NCBI GenBank assembly: GCA_030429735.1 | Contig: JAUIET010000012.1 | Span: forward strand, 62,001-126,000 | Direction: 5' to 3' | Length of the DNA stretch: 64,000 nucleotides | DNA from: Gammaproteobacteria bacterium | GTDB lineage: Bacteria; Pseudomonadota; Gammaproteobacteria; Pseudomonadales; JAUIET01 | Part shown: positions 1-8,500 of the stretch, piece after piece | Numbering within the stretch: the stretch's first letter is position 1 | Layout: every line of letters starts with the position of its first letter | The notes under the pieces: model-generated | Databases searched by the model: none | What the model was told of the DNA's origin: nothing | Seen by the model: the letters and a program-made list of their open reading frames with translations, nothing else | Made by a program: the position numbers and the translations under genes

Positions 1-886
1 TGCGTGCAGTTTCGAACATTAAGCCGCCACTCAGGTTGGAATTGTGCGGGATCACAACGGCGTCGCAGCCGGGCTTCGCCTCGATGCATTCCTTATCAAG
101 GTAGTCCCACAGGTCTACCTGGGAAGGGGTCTCTATCCAGCTCAGCGCTCGGTCCGGTACAGCGCCGTTTTTAAATACCACATTGTGGTGCAGGTTCTGC
201 CCTGAGCCAACGCTGGCGGTCCATTCGTAGCCGGGAAAGCTGGTGAAGCTGCATTCACTGGAGCGGTCATACGCTTGCTCCGCCGCTTCCTGTGCGCCTT
301 TCCAGGTGTTGGCTGCGGCCGTGAAGCAATCTTCATTGTTCTCGCCGCAAAAGCCCCAGCGTTTTTTGCCCGCCATGCCATAGGCTGCGAATGTGCCGAA
401 ACTGAACTGCGGCCACCAGCGATGCTGCATGCACACCGGGTGCCAGTAGCCTTTCTCGCCGGGTGTAGTACACATGCGCATCTCGCCCATGAATTCCGAA
501 TGGTCGGTGACTGCGGTGAAGTCCAACGGGCGGTCAATCTGAATTTGACGGGTCGCCTCATCCTTGTCGCTATAGGGTTGTATGCCCATTTTGCCGCCCT
601 TGGCAAAATTGTAGGCGTCCAGCGGGGTGTTGCGGGTGTCTTGCGAATTGGCATCAAACGACCAGGTAGTGTGCACGTGCATGTCACCAAAGTGCGGGCG
701 GCGCAATGGGTTGTAGTTGCTGCATGGTGCGCGCTGTTCAGTCACTTCGTAGGGCCGCTGTGGTGTGCTGGGCGTGTTTGCGTTGTCGGTCGGTTGAGCC
801 GCAGCAAGTGAGAAAGCCGACGCTAAGGCGCAAAGAGAGGCTATGACTGCGTTGTGTAACGACAAGACCTGATGGTTTTTGAGCAT
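1..886 (-). CDS. DUF3604 family protein, N-terminal part (runs off left edge)
   Basis: The reverse strand reads openly from an ATG at 886-884 to the left edge, so about 295 N-terminal residues are visible and the C-terminus is missing. Residues 1-30 look like a signal peptide ending near SLAAAQP. The mature part begins with the DUF3604 hallmark FGDMHVHTTWSFDA, followed by DFTAVTDHSEFMGE, GYEWTA and, near the edge, VIPHNSNLSGG. These His/Asp motifs resemble a PHP-type metal-dependent phosphoesterase fold, but the family has no settled function. A second DUF3604 gene lies at 45558. The gene is divergent from rbfA across a 117-bp gap. Family assignment is firm and function unknown. Confidence 0.85.
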   Translation of the reverse strand, partial: MLKNHQVLSLHNAVIASLCALASAFSLAAAQPTDNANTPSTPQRPYEVTEQRAPCSNYNPLRRPHFGDMHVHTTWSFDANSQDTRNTPLDAYNFAKGGKMGIQPYSDKDEATRQIQIDRPLDFTAVTDHSEFMGEMRMCTTPGEKGYWHPVCMQHRWWPQFSFGTFAAYGMAGKKRWGFCGENNEDCFTAAANTWKGAQEAAEQAYDRSSECSFTSFPGYEWTASVGSGQNLHHNVVFKNGAVPDRALSWIETPSQVDLWDYLDKECIEAKPGCDAVVIPHNSNLSGGLMFETAR

Positions 887-1003
887 GTTTATGGTTGCAT
901 TGTGAGAAATCGGGCGATTCATTGTCTCAGAGATTGCCTGCCAAGGAAAAGACGCGAACAATACGGTATCTTCAGGTAGAATCGCGGCTTTTTGGAGAAG
1001 CTC

Positions 1004-1408
1004 ATGCCAAAGGAATATCAACGCGCGGAGCGTGTGGCTGACTATCTTCAGCAAGAGTTAGCGCTACTGATTTCGCGAGAGTTACGCGACCCACGGCTTG
1101 CTCTGGTCGACGTGACCGGTGTGGAGGTTAGTCGTGACCTCAGCAGTGCCCGGGTGTACGTGTCGTTTCCAGGCGAATCGACAGTGGAAGAAGACAAAGA
1201 ACGCGAAGGGGTGCTGAATGGGGCTGCGGGCTTTCTGCGCTCGCAGCTGGCCAAGGGCAGCACAATGCGATCCACACCCAGGCTGAAGTTCTTTTATGAC
1301 GAGAGCATTCGGCGCGGCAGTTACCTGACCAAGTTGATTGATGATGCCCTGGAGAGCGATCAGCGCCTCGCTGGCGGGAAAACGAACCCGGATTCGCAAG
1401 ATTCCTGA
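1004..1408 (+). CDS. rbfA: Ribosome-binding factor A
   Basis: RbfA binds the 30S subunit and helps 16S rRNA 5'-end maturation, and it is needed for growth in the cold. The 134-residue product has the family signature near the N-terminus (QRAERVADYLQQELA, RDPRL) and the KH-like core (VTGVEVSRDLSSARVYVSF). An in-frame TTG lies at 992, but the ATG at 1004 has GGAG at 994-997 and fits the usual MPKEY start. It is the first gene of rbfA-truB-rpsO-pnp, and truB starts 8 bp after its stop. infB, its usual upstream neighbour, is absent here. Confidence 0.95.
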   Translation: MPKEYQRAERVADYLQQELALLISRELRDPRLALVDVTGVEVSRDLSSARVYVSFPGESTVEEDKEREGVLNGAAGFLRSQLAKGSTMRSTPRLKFFYDESIRRGSYLTKLIDDALESDQRLAGGKTNPDSQDS

Positions 1409-1416
1409 GCGAAACA

Positions 1417-2349
1417 ATGCCGCAAAAGCGATTTCCACGGCACGCAATCAGTGGTGTGCTGGTGCTCAACAAGCCCTTGGGTCTGAGCTCCAATGGCGCA
1501 CTGCAGCGCGTTAAGTATCTATTGCGCGCCAAAAAAGCCGGCCACACTGGCGCGCTGGACCCATTGGCTACCGGTGTACTGCCGCTATGCTTTGGCGAGG
1601 CCACCAAATTCTCCCATTATCTGCTGGATGCCGATAAGACGTATCAAAGCGAGTTTAGCTTCGGGGTGGCAACAGAGAGCGGCGATTCTGACGGCGATAT
1701 TCTGCGCGAGGTAAACGCCAGCCATTTACAGCGCTCAGAATTGCTGGCCGCCATTAAACAGTTTACCGGTTCTATAGAACAGGTGCCGCCTATGTATTCC
1801 GCCCTTAAGCACCAGGGGCAGCCTTTGTATAAACTCGCCCGTCAGGGGGTCGAAATTACGCGCAGGCCCAGGCCAGTGCATATCAAACGTTTTGACCTGC
1901 TGGAATTCCAATCGGGTGCAGTAGCGAAAGCGCGAGTCGAGGTGGAGTGCTCAAAAGGGACTTATATACGCTCATTGGCTATGGATATCGGTGAGCTATT
2001 GGGCTTAGGCGGCCATGTCAGTAGTTTGCGCCGTGTGCAGGCCGGGCCATTCAGTGCTGAAGACATGCTTAGTATCGAGGAAATCGAGCTTAAATTCGCT
2101 GAAAGTGGCTCCTACTCCGTCGATCATGCGCAAAACATGCTCAAACCGGTTGATGCCGGCATCCAGTACATGCCTGCGGTAGAGATCAGTGAGGCGCAAG
2201 CCGTGGAATTACGGCTGGGCCGCAAAATAACCGTGTCTGAGCGCGTGAGTAATGGGCTGGTTCGTGTTATGCTGCGCGCCGCTTTTATAGGCCTCGCCGA
2301 CGCGAATGGCCAAACCTTGCAGCCCAGGCGTCTGGTGGTAGAACACTAG
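1417..2349 (+). CDS. truB: tRNA pseudouridine(55) synthase
   Basis: TruB makes pseudouridine 55 in the T-loop of tRNAs. The 310-residue protein starts with SGVLVLNKPLGLSSN and carries the catalytic motif HTGALDPLATGVLPL, whose Asp is the nucleophile at about residue 48, followed by the SKGTYIRSLA motif. A C-terminal PUA-like region follows (LRLGRKITV). Length is normal for the bacterial family. It lies 8 bp after rbfA and is very probably co-transcribed with it. Confidence 0.96.
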   Translation: MPQKRFPRHAISGVLVLNKPLGLSSNGALQRVKYLLRAKKAGHTGALDPLATGVLPLCFGEATKFSHYLLDADKTYQSEFSFGVATESGDSDGDILREVNASHLQRSELLAAIKQFTGSIEQVPPMYSALKHQGQPLYKLARQGVEITRRPRPVHIKRFDLLEFQSGAVAKARVEVECSKGTYIRSLAMDIGELLGLGGHVSSLRRVQAGPFSAEDMLSIEEIELKFAESGSYSVDHAQNMLKPVDAGIQYMPAVEISEAQAVELRLGRKITVSERVSNGLVRVMLRAAFIGLADANGQTLQPRRLVVEH

Positions 2350-2447
2350 CCAAATACAGGCGAACAAGGCCCGCAAAAGCGCGAACCTGGCTGTAAATAT
2401 GCATGGCCAGGCTCAATCCCCTAAACACGCATATTGGAGAAAAAGTT

Positions 2448-2717
2448 ATGGCACTTAATGCTGCCCGTAAGGCCGAGATTGTTAAAGAATATCAGCGCGA
2501 AGAGGGTGACACCGGTTCCCCGGAAGTTCAGGTTGCGCTGCTGACCGCAAACATTGAAGCGCTGCAGTCACACTTCGCTGGCCACAAAAAAGATCATCAT
2601 TCACGCCGCGGATTAATTCGCATGGTAAACCAGCGTCGTAAATTGCTGGATTACCTCAAGCGCAAGAACAGCGAGCGATACTCAGCGCTGATCAAAAGCC
2701 TCGGCCTGCGTCGTTAA
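2448..2717 (+). CDS. rpsO: 30S ribosomal protein S15
   Basis: S15 is a primary 16S rRNA-binding protein of the small-subunit platform. The 89-residue product shows [17 protein letters not shown], the [11 protein letters not shown] motif and the end [16 protein letters not shown]. An in-frame ATG at 2403 would add 15 residues, but the ATG at 2448 has a strong GGAG 10 bases upstream and gives the universal S15 length. A GC-rich UUCG hairpin follows the stop, and pnp lies 126 bp further on, the conserved rpsO-pnp arrangement. Confidence 0.97.
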   Translation: MALNAARKAEIVKEYQREEGDTGSPEVQVALLTANIEALQSHFAGHKKDHHSRRGLIRMVNQRRKLLDYLKRKNSERYSALIKSLGLRR

Positions 2718-2725
2718 GATGGTCT

Positions 2726-2749
2726 GCACCCAGGCTTCGGTTTGGGTGC
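2726..2749 (+). terminator. rpsO-pnp intergenic hairpin (attenuator or partial terminator)
   Basis: Bases 2726-2735 can pair with 2740-2749 (ten pairs, two of them G-U) around a TTCG tetraloop. Only a weak T-rich tail follows. In Escherichia coli the same interval holds the leaky rpsO terminator and RNase III processing site, so this hairpin probably does one of those jobs. The assignment rests on position and structure only. Confidence 0.5.
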
Positions 2750-2843
2750 CTTGCTGCTCGTGCACGTTGCCACGGGTTTGCACTGAATAACTGAAGATTC
2801 GAAAGAAAGACTAAAGATAGATAGAAAGAGAGAGAAACATACA

Positions 2844-4997
2844 GTGAACCCCGTACAAAAGACCTTCACCATGGGCGGTCAAACCGTCACATTGGAAACC
2901 GGGCGTATTGCCCGCCAAGCCTCTGGCGCTGTGCTATGCAGCATGGACGACACGGTTGTGCTAGCCACCGTAGTCGGTGCAAAATCTGAAAAGCCAGGCC
3001 AGGATTTCTTCCCGTTGGGTGTGCATTACACGGAAAAAGCCTACGCGGCTGGCAAGATTCCCGGTGGATTTTTCAAGCGTGAAGCGCGTCCAAGCGAAAA
3101 AGAAACGCTGACCTCACGATTAATCGACCGCCCAATTCGTCCACTGTTTCCGAAAGGCTTCAAAAACGAAGTGCAGGTGATCATTACGGTCATGTCTGCC
3201 AACAATGACGTAGACCCTGATATTGCGGCAATGATCGGTACATCGGCTGCACTGTCTATTTCCGGCATTCCGTTTAACGGCCCTATCGGTGGAGCCCGTG
3301 TTGGTTTTACTCCAGAGAAGGGTTACATACTCAACCCTAAATACAGCGAACTGAAAGAGTCTGCGCTGGACATGGTGGTTGCCGGTACCAGTGACGCCGT
3401 GCTGATGGTTGAATCAGAAGCGCAAGAGCTTACAGAAGACCAAATGCTGGGTGGCGTGTTGTTTGCGCACCAGGAAATGCAGGTTGTGATCAAAGCCATT
3501 GAAGAACTTGCGGCAGAAGTGGGTAAGCCGCGTTGGGACTGGCAGCCAGCCGAAGTCAACGAAGATCTGCTGGAAGCGATGAAAGAAAACTTTGCCGTTG
3601 CCATTGGTGAGGCTTATCGCACCAGCGACAAGATTGAGCGCAAAGAGAAGCTTGACGAAATTAAAGCCGAAGCGATTGCAAAGCTGAGCAATGAAGACGC
3701 GGGTGTGTCCAGCGACGATGTGGCTGCCATGTTCAGCACGGTTGAGAAAAAACTGGTGCGTGGCCGAATCGTCAATGGTGAGAAGCGTATTGATGGCCGC
3801 GATAACAAAACCGTTCGACCAATCAGGGTTGAAACCGGCATATTGCCTAAGGTACATGGCTCAGCGCTGTTTACTCGTGGCGAGACGCAGGCAATAGCCG
3901 TTGCTACTCTGGGCACCACACGTGATGCGCAAATCATTGATGCGCTGCAGGGTGAATTCAAAGACAACTTTATGTTGCACTATAACTTCCCTCCCTACTC
4001 AGTGGGTGAGACTGGAAGACCTGGTTTTACCGGCCGTCGTGAAATAGGCCATGGTCGCTTGGCCCGCCGCGGTATTGCAGCGGTTATGCCTGATATGGAC
4101 AGTTTCCCATACACCATACGTCTGGTGTCTGAGATCACCGAATCAAACGGTTCAAGCTCTATGGCCAGCGTTTGTGGTGCCAGCCTGGCAATGATGGATG
4201 CCGGCGTGCCGTTGAAAGCCCCGGTTGCCGGTATTGCGATGGGACTGGTAAAAGAGTCTAACCGGTTTGCTGTTCTGACCGATATTCTGGGTGATGAAGA
4301 TCACTTGGGCGATATGGACTTTAAAGTAGCGGGTACTGCCAAGGGTGTTACTGCGCTGCAGATGGACATCAAGATTGAAGGGATTACCGAGCAGATCATG
4401 GAGACTGCACTGGACCAGGCCAAAGACGCGCGTTTGCACATTCTTGCGCAGATGAATGCCGTTATAGATGCGCCTCGCCAGGAACTGTCTGAAAATGCGC
4501 CCAGCATGACTACGATGAAAGTTGACCCTGACAAGATTCGTGACGTGATCGGCAAGGGCGGCGCAACCATTCGCAGCATCACAGAAGAAACCGGTGCTTC
4601 GGTTGATATCGACGACGACGGTAGCATCAAAATATTTGCGGTTGATCGGGCGGGCATGAAAGCCGCTGTGGAAATGATTGAAACCATTACTGCGGAAGCG
4701 GAAGTGGGTGCAGTATATACCGGCAAGATTGCACGCATTGTTGATTTCGGTGCATTTGTAACCATTCTTCCGGGCAAAGACGGCTTGGTTCATATCTCAC
4801 AGATAGCCAATGAGCGCATTGAGAACGTCAGTGACGTACTGGAAGAAGGCCAGGAAGTGCAGGTGAAAGTGCTGGACGTTGATGCACGCGGTCGAATCAA
4901 GCTGAGTATGAAGGCCTTGCAGGAAGAGTCTGCGCCGGCTGATACCGACGACGCCGAACAAGAAGCGAGCCAGGAAGAACAACAGGAAGAAGAATAA
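2844..4997 (+). CDS. pnp: Polyribonucleotide nucleotidyltransferase (PNPase)
   Basis: PNPase is the phosphorolytic 3'-to-5' exoribonuclease of the degradosome. The 717-residue product has two RNase PH cores ([26 protein letters not shown], then [19 protein letters not shown]), a KH domain ([12 protein letters not shown], about residues 570-590) and an S1 domain ([18 protein letters not shown]). The tail is acidic and Glu-rich. The start is a GTG at 2844 with a purine-rich stretch upstream. It is the last gene of the rbfA operon. In enterobacteria pnp controls itself through its leader after RNase III cutting; the leader here has room for that. Confidence 0.97.
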   Translation: MNPVQKTFTMGGQTVTLETGRIARQASGAVLCSMDDTVVLATVVGAKSEKPGQDFFPLGVHYTEKAYAAGKIPGGFFKREARPSEKETLTSRLIDRPIRPLFPKGFKNEVQVIITVMSANNDVDPDIAAMIGTSAALSISGIPFNGPIGGARVGFTPEKGYILNPKYSELKESALDMVVAGTSDAVLMVESEAQELTEDQMLGGVLFAHQEMQVVIKAIEELAAEVGKPRWDWQPAEVNEDLLEAMKENFAVAIGEAYRTSDKIERKEKLDEIKAEAIAKLSNEDAGVSSDDVAAMFSTVEKKLVRGRIVNGEKRIDGRDNKTVRPIRVETGILPKVHGSALFTRGETQAIAVATLGTTRDAQIIDALQGEFKDNFMLHYNFPPYSVGETGRPGFTGRREIGHGRLARRGIAAVMPDMDSFPYTIRLVSEITESNGSSSMASVCGASLAMMDAGVPLKAPVAGIAMGLVKESNRFAVLTDILGDEDHLGDMDFKVAGTAKGVTALQMDIKIEGITEQIMETALDQAKDARLHILAQMNAVIDAPRQELSENAPSMTTMKVDPDKIRDVIGKGGATIRSITEETGASVDIDDDGSIKIFAVDRAGMKAAVEMIETITAEAEVGAVYTGKIARIVDFGAFVTILPGKDGLVHISQIANERIENVSDVLEEGQEVQVKVLDVDARGRIKLSMKALQEESAPADTDDAEQEASQEEQQEEE

Positions 4998-5027
4998 GCT
5001 GAATAACCGGCTGTTCACGGAGTAGCG

Positions 5028-5486
5028 ATGCAGTATTTGCACACAATGGTGCGCGTTAGCGATTTGGAGAAGTCGCTGGAGTTTTATTGTGAGCATTTGG
5101 GCCTCAAAGAGGCGCATCGCTACGACAGTGAGCAGGGCCGGTTTACGCTGGTGTTCCTGGTTACGGAGGAAGACTTTCAGAGTACTGTGGAGCGAATCAG
5201 TTCCGCCAGCGATATTCGGCCGGCGATCGAACTGACTTATAACTGGGACCCTGAAGAGTACTCGGGTGGTCGTAACTTCGGCCACCTGGCGTATGCTGTG
5301 AACGACATATACGCACTGTGTGAAAAACTGCAAAACGCCGGAGTGACCATTAATCGCCCGCCGCGTGATGGTCATATGGCCTTTGTTAGATCGCCAGATA
5401 ATATATCAATCGAATTACTGCAACGTGGCGACGCAAAGCCGCCGCAAGAACCCTGGGCATCTATGCCAAATCAAGGCGAGTGGTAG
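5028..5486 (+). CDS. VOC / glyoxalase I-like metalloprotein
   Basis: The 152-residue protein has the two beta-alpha-beta-beta-beta modules of the vicinal oxygen chelate fold. It begins with a His ([26 protein letters not shown]), as in lactoylglutathione lyase. Later elements are LVFLVT, an [22 protein letters not shown] segment split over the second module, and [14 protein letters not shown], whose Glu is a likely metal ligand. This matches a GloA-type glyoxalase I closely, though a fosfomycin-type or dioxygenase role cannot be excluded. It follows pnp by 30 bp. Confidence 0.75.
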   Translation: MQYLHTMVRVSDLEKSLEFYCEHLGLKEAHRYDSEQGRFTLVFLVTEEDFQSTVERISSASDIRPAIELTYNWDPEEYSGGRNFGHLAYAVNDIYALCEKLQNAGVTINRPPRDGHMAFVRSPDNISIELLQRGDAKPPQEPWASMPNQGEW

Positions 5487-5543
5487 TTGGCAGGTAGCGC
5501 TGAATGCAATCCTGACTGTGTATTGCTTCATGAAGGAAACCAA

Positions 5544-7268
5544 ATGCTTAAAAATGTACTGACAGCGCTCGCTGCGGCAACCATTGTCTATCATGCGAAC
5601 GTGTTCGCAGACCCCGCCAGCATTCGCACCGTGACCGGTGGCCAGATCCAAGGCAAAGTGTTGAGTGAGTGGGGTTCCGATCAGGATCTCGAAGTCTATA
5701 AAAATATTCCTTATGCCGCTGCTCCTGTTGGCGACTTGCGATGGCGGCCACCCGCTCCGGTGGAAAGCTGGGAAGGTGTTAGAACCACTGAAGACTACGG
5801 TCCAATATGCCCGCAGACCACTGAGTTGCAAGGCGTTCTCGATACGATGATCGATGGCCAGGGCATGAGCTGGTGGCGGACAAAGCTGCTTAAGTTTCTG
5901 ATTGGCCTGGCGCCTGAACGTGAGATGAGCGAAGACTGTTTGTCGATCAATGTCTGGACTCCGAAAGACCTGGAGGCTGATACAAAGTTGCCGGTTATGG
6001 TTTGGATTCACGGCGGTGGTCATATTGCGGGCAGTGCTTCCGATGGAATTTACGAAGGTGACGTGCTGGCGCGCAAGGGTGTGGTATTGGTGAGCTTTAA
6101 TTATCGCCTGGGCATTCTTGGCTTTATGGCCCATCCGCAGCTAAGTGAAGAGTCTGAAACACGGATTGGCAAACGAAGCTCTGGCAACTACGGCACGCTG
6201 GATCAAATAGCTGCGTTACAGTGGGTGCGTGACAACATCGAGCAGTTTGGAGGTGACCCGGATAAAGTCACGATCTTTGGTGAGTCAGCAGGGGGGCATT
6301 CTGTTGGCCAGTTAATGGCAACACCATTGGCGCGCGGATTGTTTCATCGGGCCATCGCGCAAAGCGGTCTGGGCAGTCATAACTACATGCACTTGACCAA
6401 AGATATGCCGGGATTCACGGCCGCCGAAACCGGTGGGCTGGCCATAGCCGCTGCCGCAAATATTACTGATGATGCTGATGCACTGACGGCATTACGCGAA
6501 CTGAGCGCACAACAGCTGCTTGATATAGGCACTGCAGATGTGTCGCTTGTCTCGTACATGCATCCTAATGTGGATGGGTGGATGTTACCGCAACCGGTTT
6601 TTGACATTTTCAAAAAAGGCCAGCAGGCGGATGTTCCTTTGTTGATTGGCAGCAATGCCGATGAAGGCACGTTATTCCAGATTTTTCCAATGCCGCCCTT
6701 GTATTGGAGCCCGAACTTGCCAGAAACAGTGGATGAACTCCGTGCCCTGTTGATTGCCGAATTTGGCGAGCAAGATGGTACGGCACTGATGGCGCACTAT
6801 CAGGTGAATAGTGACGAGGAAGTAGCGCTTGCGCGGCTGAACATCTGGGGTGATTCCTACTTTGGGTATCAAGCGTTGTACGGCGCACAGCAGATGAAGA
6901 ATGTGGATTCAGCAGCCTACCTGTATTTTTTCAAGCGAACGCCACCGTCGCCCAGGCAAACACTCGGTGCCACTCACAGCTCAGAGATTTCCTTTGTGTT
7001 TGGCGGCAATATGCCGCTGTTTGAAACCAATGACTATGACGAAGCCTTGTCGGAGGCTATGTCGACCTACTGGACCAACTTTGCCAAAGCGGGTCTGCCA
7101 ATTGCCAAAGGCTTGCCGGCCTGGCCGCAGTTCGTAGAAAGCGAACCACGGCAGATGGTGTTTGAACAGGGGCCAGCGGTTGGCTCCATAGAGCGCTCGC
7201 GGTTGTACAGTATTTACGCCAAACGAATTGATCGTCTCCACGAAGAGGTTACAAGCAAGCTACAGTAG
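5544..7268 (+). CDS. Secreted type-B carboxylesterase
   Basis: The protein (574 residues from the ATG at 5544) starts with a signal peptide ending near NVFADPAS and is a carboxylesterase/acetylcholinesterase-family alpha/beta hydrolase. Visible motifs are NIPYAAAPVGDLRWRPP, SEDCLSINVW, the oxyanion segment WIHGGGHIAGS, the nucleophile elbow FGESAGGHSVG (Ser), an Asp/Glu region NADEGTLF and the His in GATHSSEISFVFGG. An upstream in-frame TTG at 5487 is less likely because it would bury the signal peptide; AAGGAA precedes the ATG. The substrate is unknown; periplasmic or extracellular ester hydrolysis is expected. It opens the group running to 10943. Confidence 0.88.
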   Translation: MLKNVLTALAAATIVYHANVFADPASIRTVTGGQIQGKVLSEWGSDQDLEVYKNIPYAAAPVGDLRWRPPAPVESWEGVRTTEDYGPICPQTTELQGVLDTMIDGQGMSWWRTKLLKFLIGLAPEREMSEDCLSINVWTPKDLEADTKLPVMVWIHGGGHIAGSASDGIYEGDVLARKGVVLVSFNYRLGILGFMAHPQLSEESETRIGKRSSGNYGTLDQIAALQWVRDNIEQFGGDPDKVTIFGESAGGHSVGQLMATPLARGLFHRAIAQSGLGSHNYMHLTKDMPGFTAAETGGLAIAAAANITDDADALTALRELSAQQLLDIGTADVSLVSYMHPNVDGWMLPQPVFDIFKKGQQADVPLLIGSNADEGTLFQIFPMPPLYWSPNLPETVDELRALLIAEFGEQDGTALMAHYQVNSDEEVALARLNIWGDSYFGYQALYGAQQMKNVDSAAYLYFFKRTPPSPRQTLGATHSSEISFVFGGNMPLFETNDYDEALSEAMSTYWTNFAKAGLPIAKGLPAWPQFVESEPRQMVFEQGPAVGSIERSRLYSIYAKRIDRLHEEVTSKLQ

Positions 7269-7330
7269 CCGCTGCATGCCAAAAAGGCTCATAATGCCAA
7301 CTGAGTATTGGCGGTGAGGCCTATTCAGTT

Positions 7331-8479
7331 ATGAACAATACTGTTCGCCTGGGCGTGATAGGCTTGGGCAATATCGCGCAACAACACATCGACCAGGTTA
7401 TCAGTGGTCGCGTTGCAGATTGTGAGGTAACCGCGCTCTGTTCACGCCATGGTAAAGCCGTGGCTGAGCAGCTTAATATTGCTTTTTTTACGGATGCTCA
7501 GGCGCTGATTGATAGTGGCCTTTGCACTGCAGTGTTAGTGGCCACGCCAACGTACACGCACGCAAGTATCGGCTCGGCTGTACTCAATGCAGGCTTGCAT
7601 CTGATGATGGAAAAGCCGCTCGACCTGTCGCTAAAATGTGCGGAAGCAATGCTCGCTCAGCAAACGTCTGATCAGGTGTTTGCTGTGATGCTCAATCAGC
7701 GAACAGACCCGCTGTTCCGCGCTATGCAAGACGTTATTGCACAAGGCACGCTAGGTGACATTACCCGCACGCACTGGACCATGACAAACTGGTTTCGCCC
7801 TGAGGTGTATTTTCAGGTAAGTGATTGGCGTGCGACCTGGCGTGGCGAAGGCGGTGGCTTGTTATTAAACCAGTGCATTCACAATTTGGACATTTATCAG
7901 TGGCTGTGCGGAATGCCCAGCAAAGTGCACGCGTTCTGTCGGTTTGGCCACACGCATGATATTGAGGTGGAAGACGAGGTTACTGCGTATTTCGAGTACG
8001 CCAACGGAGCCAGTGGCGTATTTGTAGGTTCTACCGGTGAAGCACCCGGTGTTAATCGCTTTGACATAATTGGTGACAAAGCGTGCTTGAGTTTCGATGG
8101 CACCACCCTCACGCTCAGCGAAAACGAGCAGGCCACCAGTGAATTTAACCGCACCACGCGTAATATGTTCGGAATGCCCGAGTATTCGCAGCGGGAGTTG
8201 CTTGTTGACCGGGCGGTGAATCAACATGCTCTGATACTGAATAATTTCGTTGCGGCCATACGCGAAGGCGATCCGCTTATTGCGCCAGCGACTGCCGGCC
8301 TGGCCTCGCTAGAGCTCGCGAATGCCATGTTGCTGTCAAGCTGGGAACAACGCACGGTATGCCTGCCTCTCAACGCCGACGAGTACCAAAGTGCATTGGA
8401 ACAGCGATTACAACAATCCAGCTTACGAACCAAAGCGAACATTGACGTGAACATTGATATGGATGCGTCATACCGCTAA
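7331..8479 (+). CDS. Gfo/Idh/MocA-family oxidoreductase
   Basis: This 382-residue NAD(P)-dependent dehydrogenase has a Rossmann start (LGVIGLGNIAQQHI), the MEKPLDLS motif with its conserved Lys, and the C-terminal fold with GGGLLLNQCIHNLDIYQWL, where the catalytic His is expected. Substrates in the family are mostly sugars, inositols or biliverdin-like compounds. It precedes an NRAMP-related membrane protein by 21 bp, and a second family member follows that gene. This suggests a transport-plus-oxidation pathway for a polyol or sugar derivative. Specificity is not readable. Confidence 0.85.
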   Translation: MNNTVRLGVIGLGNIAQQHIDQVISGRVADCEVTALCSRHGKAVAEQLNIAFFTDAQALIDSGLCTAVLVATPTYTHASIGSAVLNAGLHLMMEKPLDLSLKCAEAMLAQQTSDQVFAVMLNQRTDPLFRAMQDVIAQGTLGDITRTHWTMTNWFRPEVYFQVSDWRATWRGEGGGLLLNQCIHNLDIYQWLCGMPSKVHAFCRFGHTHDIEVEDEVTAYFEYANGASGVFVGSTGEAPGVNRFDIIGDKACLSFDGTTLTLSENEQATSEFNRTTRNMFGMPEYSQRELLVDRAVNQHALILNNFVAAIREGDPLIAPATAGLASLELANAMLLSSWEQRTVCLPLNADEYQSALEQRLQQSSLRTKANIDVNIDMDASYR

Positions 8480-8500
8480 CACACATCGAAGAATAAAATT

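Noticed and set aside
142-811. Long overlapping open frames (182 and 178 residues) on both strands near the left edge
   Set aside because: They lie in other frames of the DUF3604 coding sequence, which has clear family motifs, and their products are Arg-, Ala- or Pro-rich without any recognisable domain.
4152-4793. 213-residue antisense frame within pnp
   Set aside because: It mirrors conserved PNPase codons and has no start signal or domain.
5415-6134. 239-residue antisense frame over the VOC and esterase genes
   Set aside because: It spans the junction of two real genes on the other strand and shows no family features.
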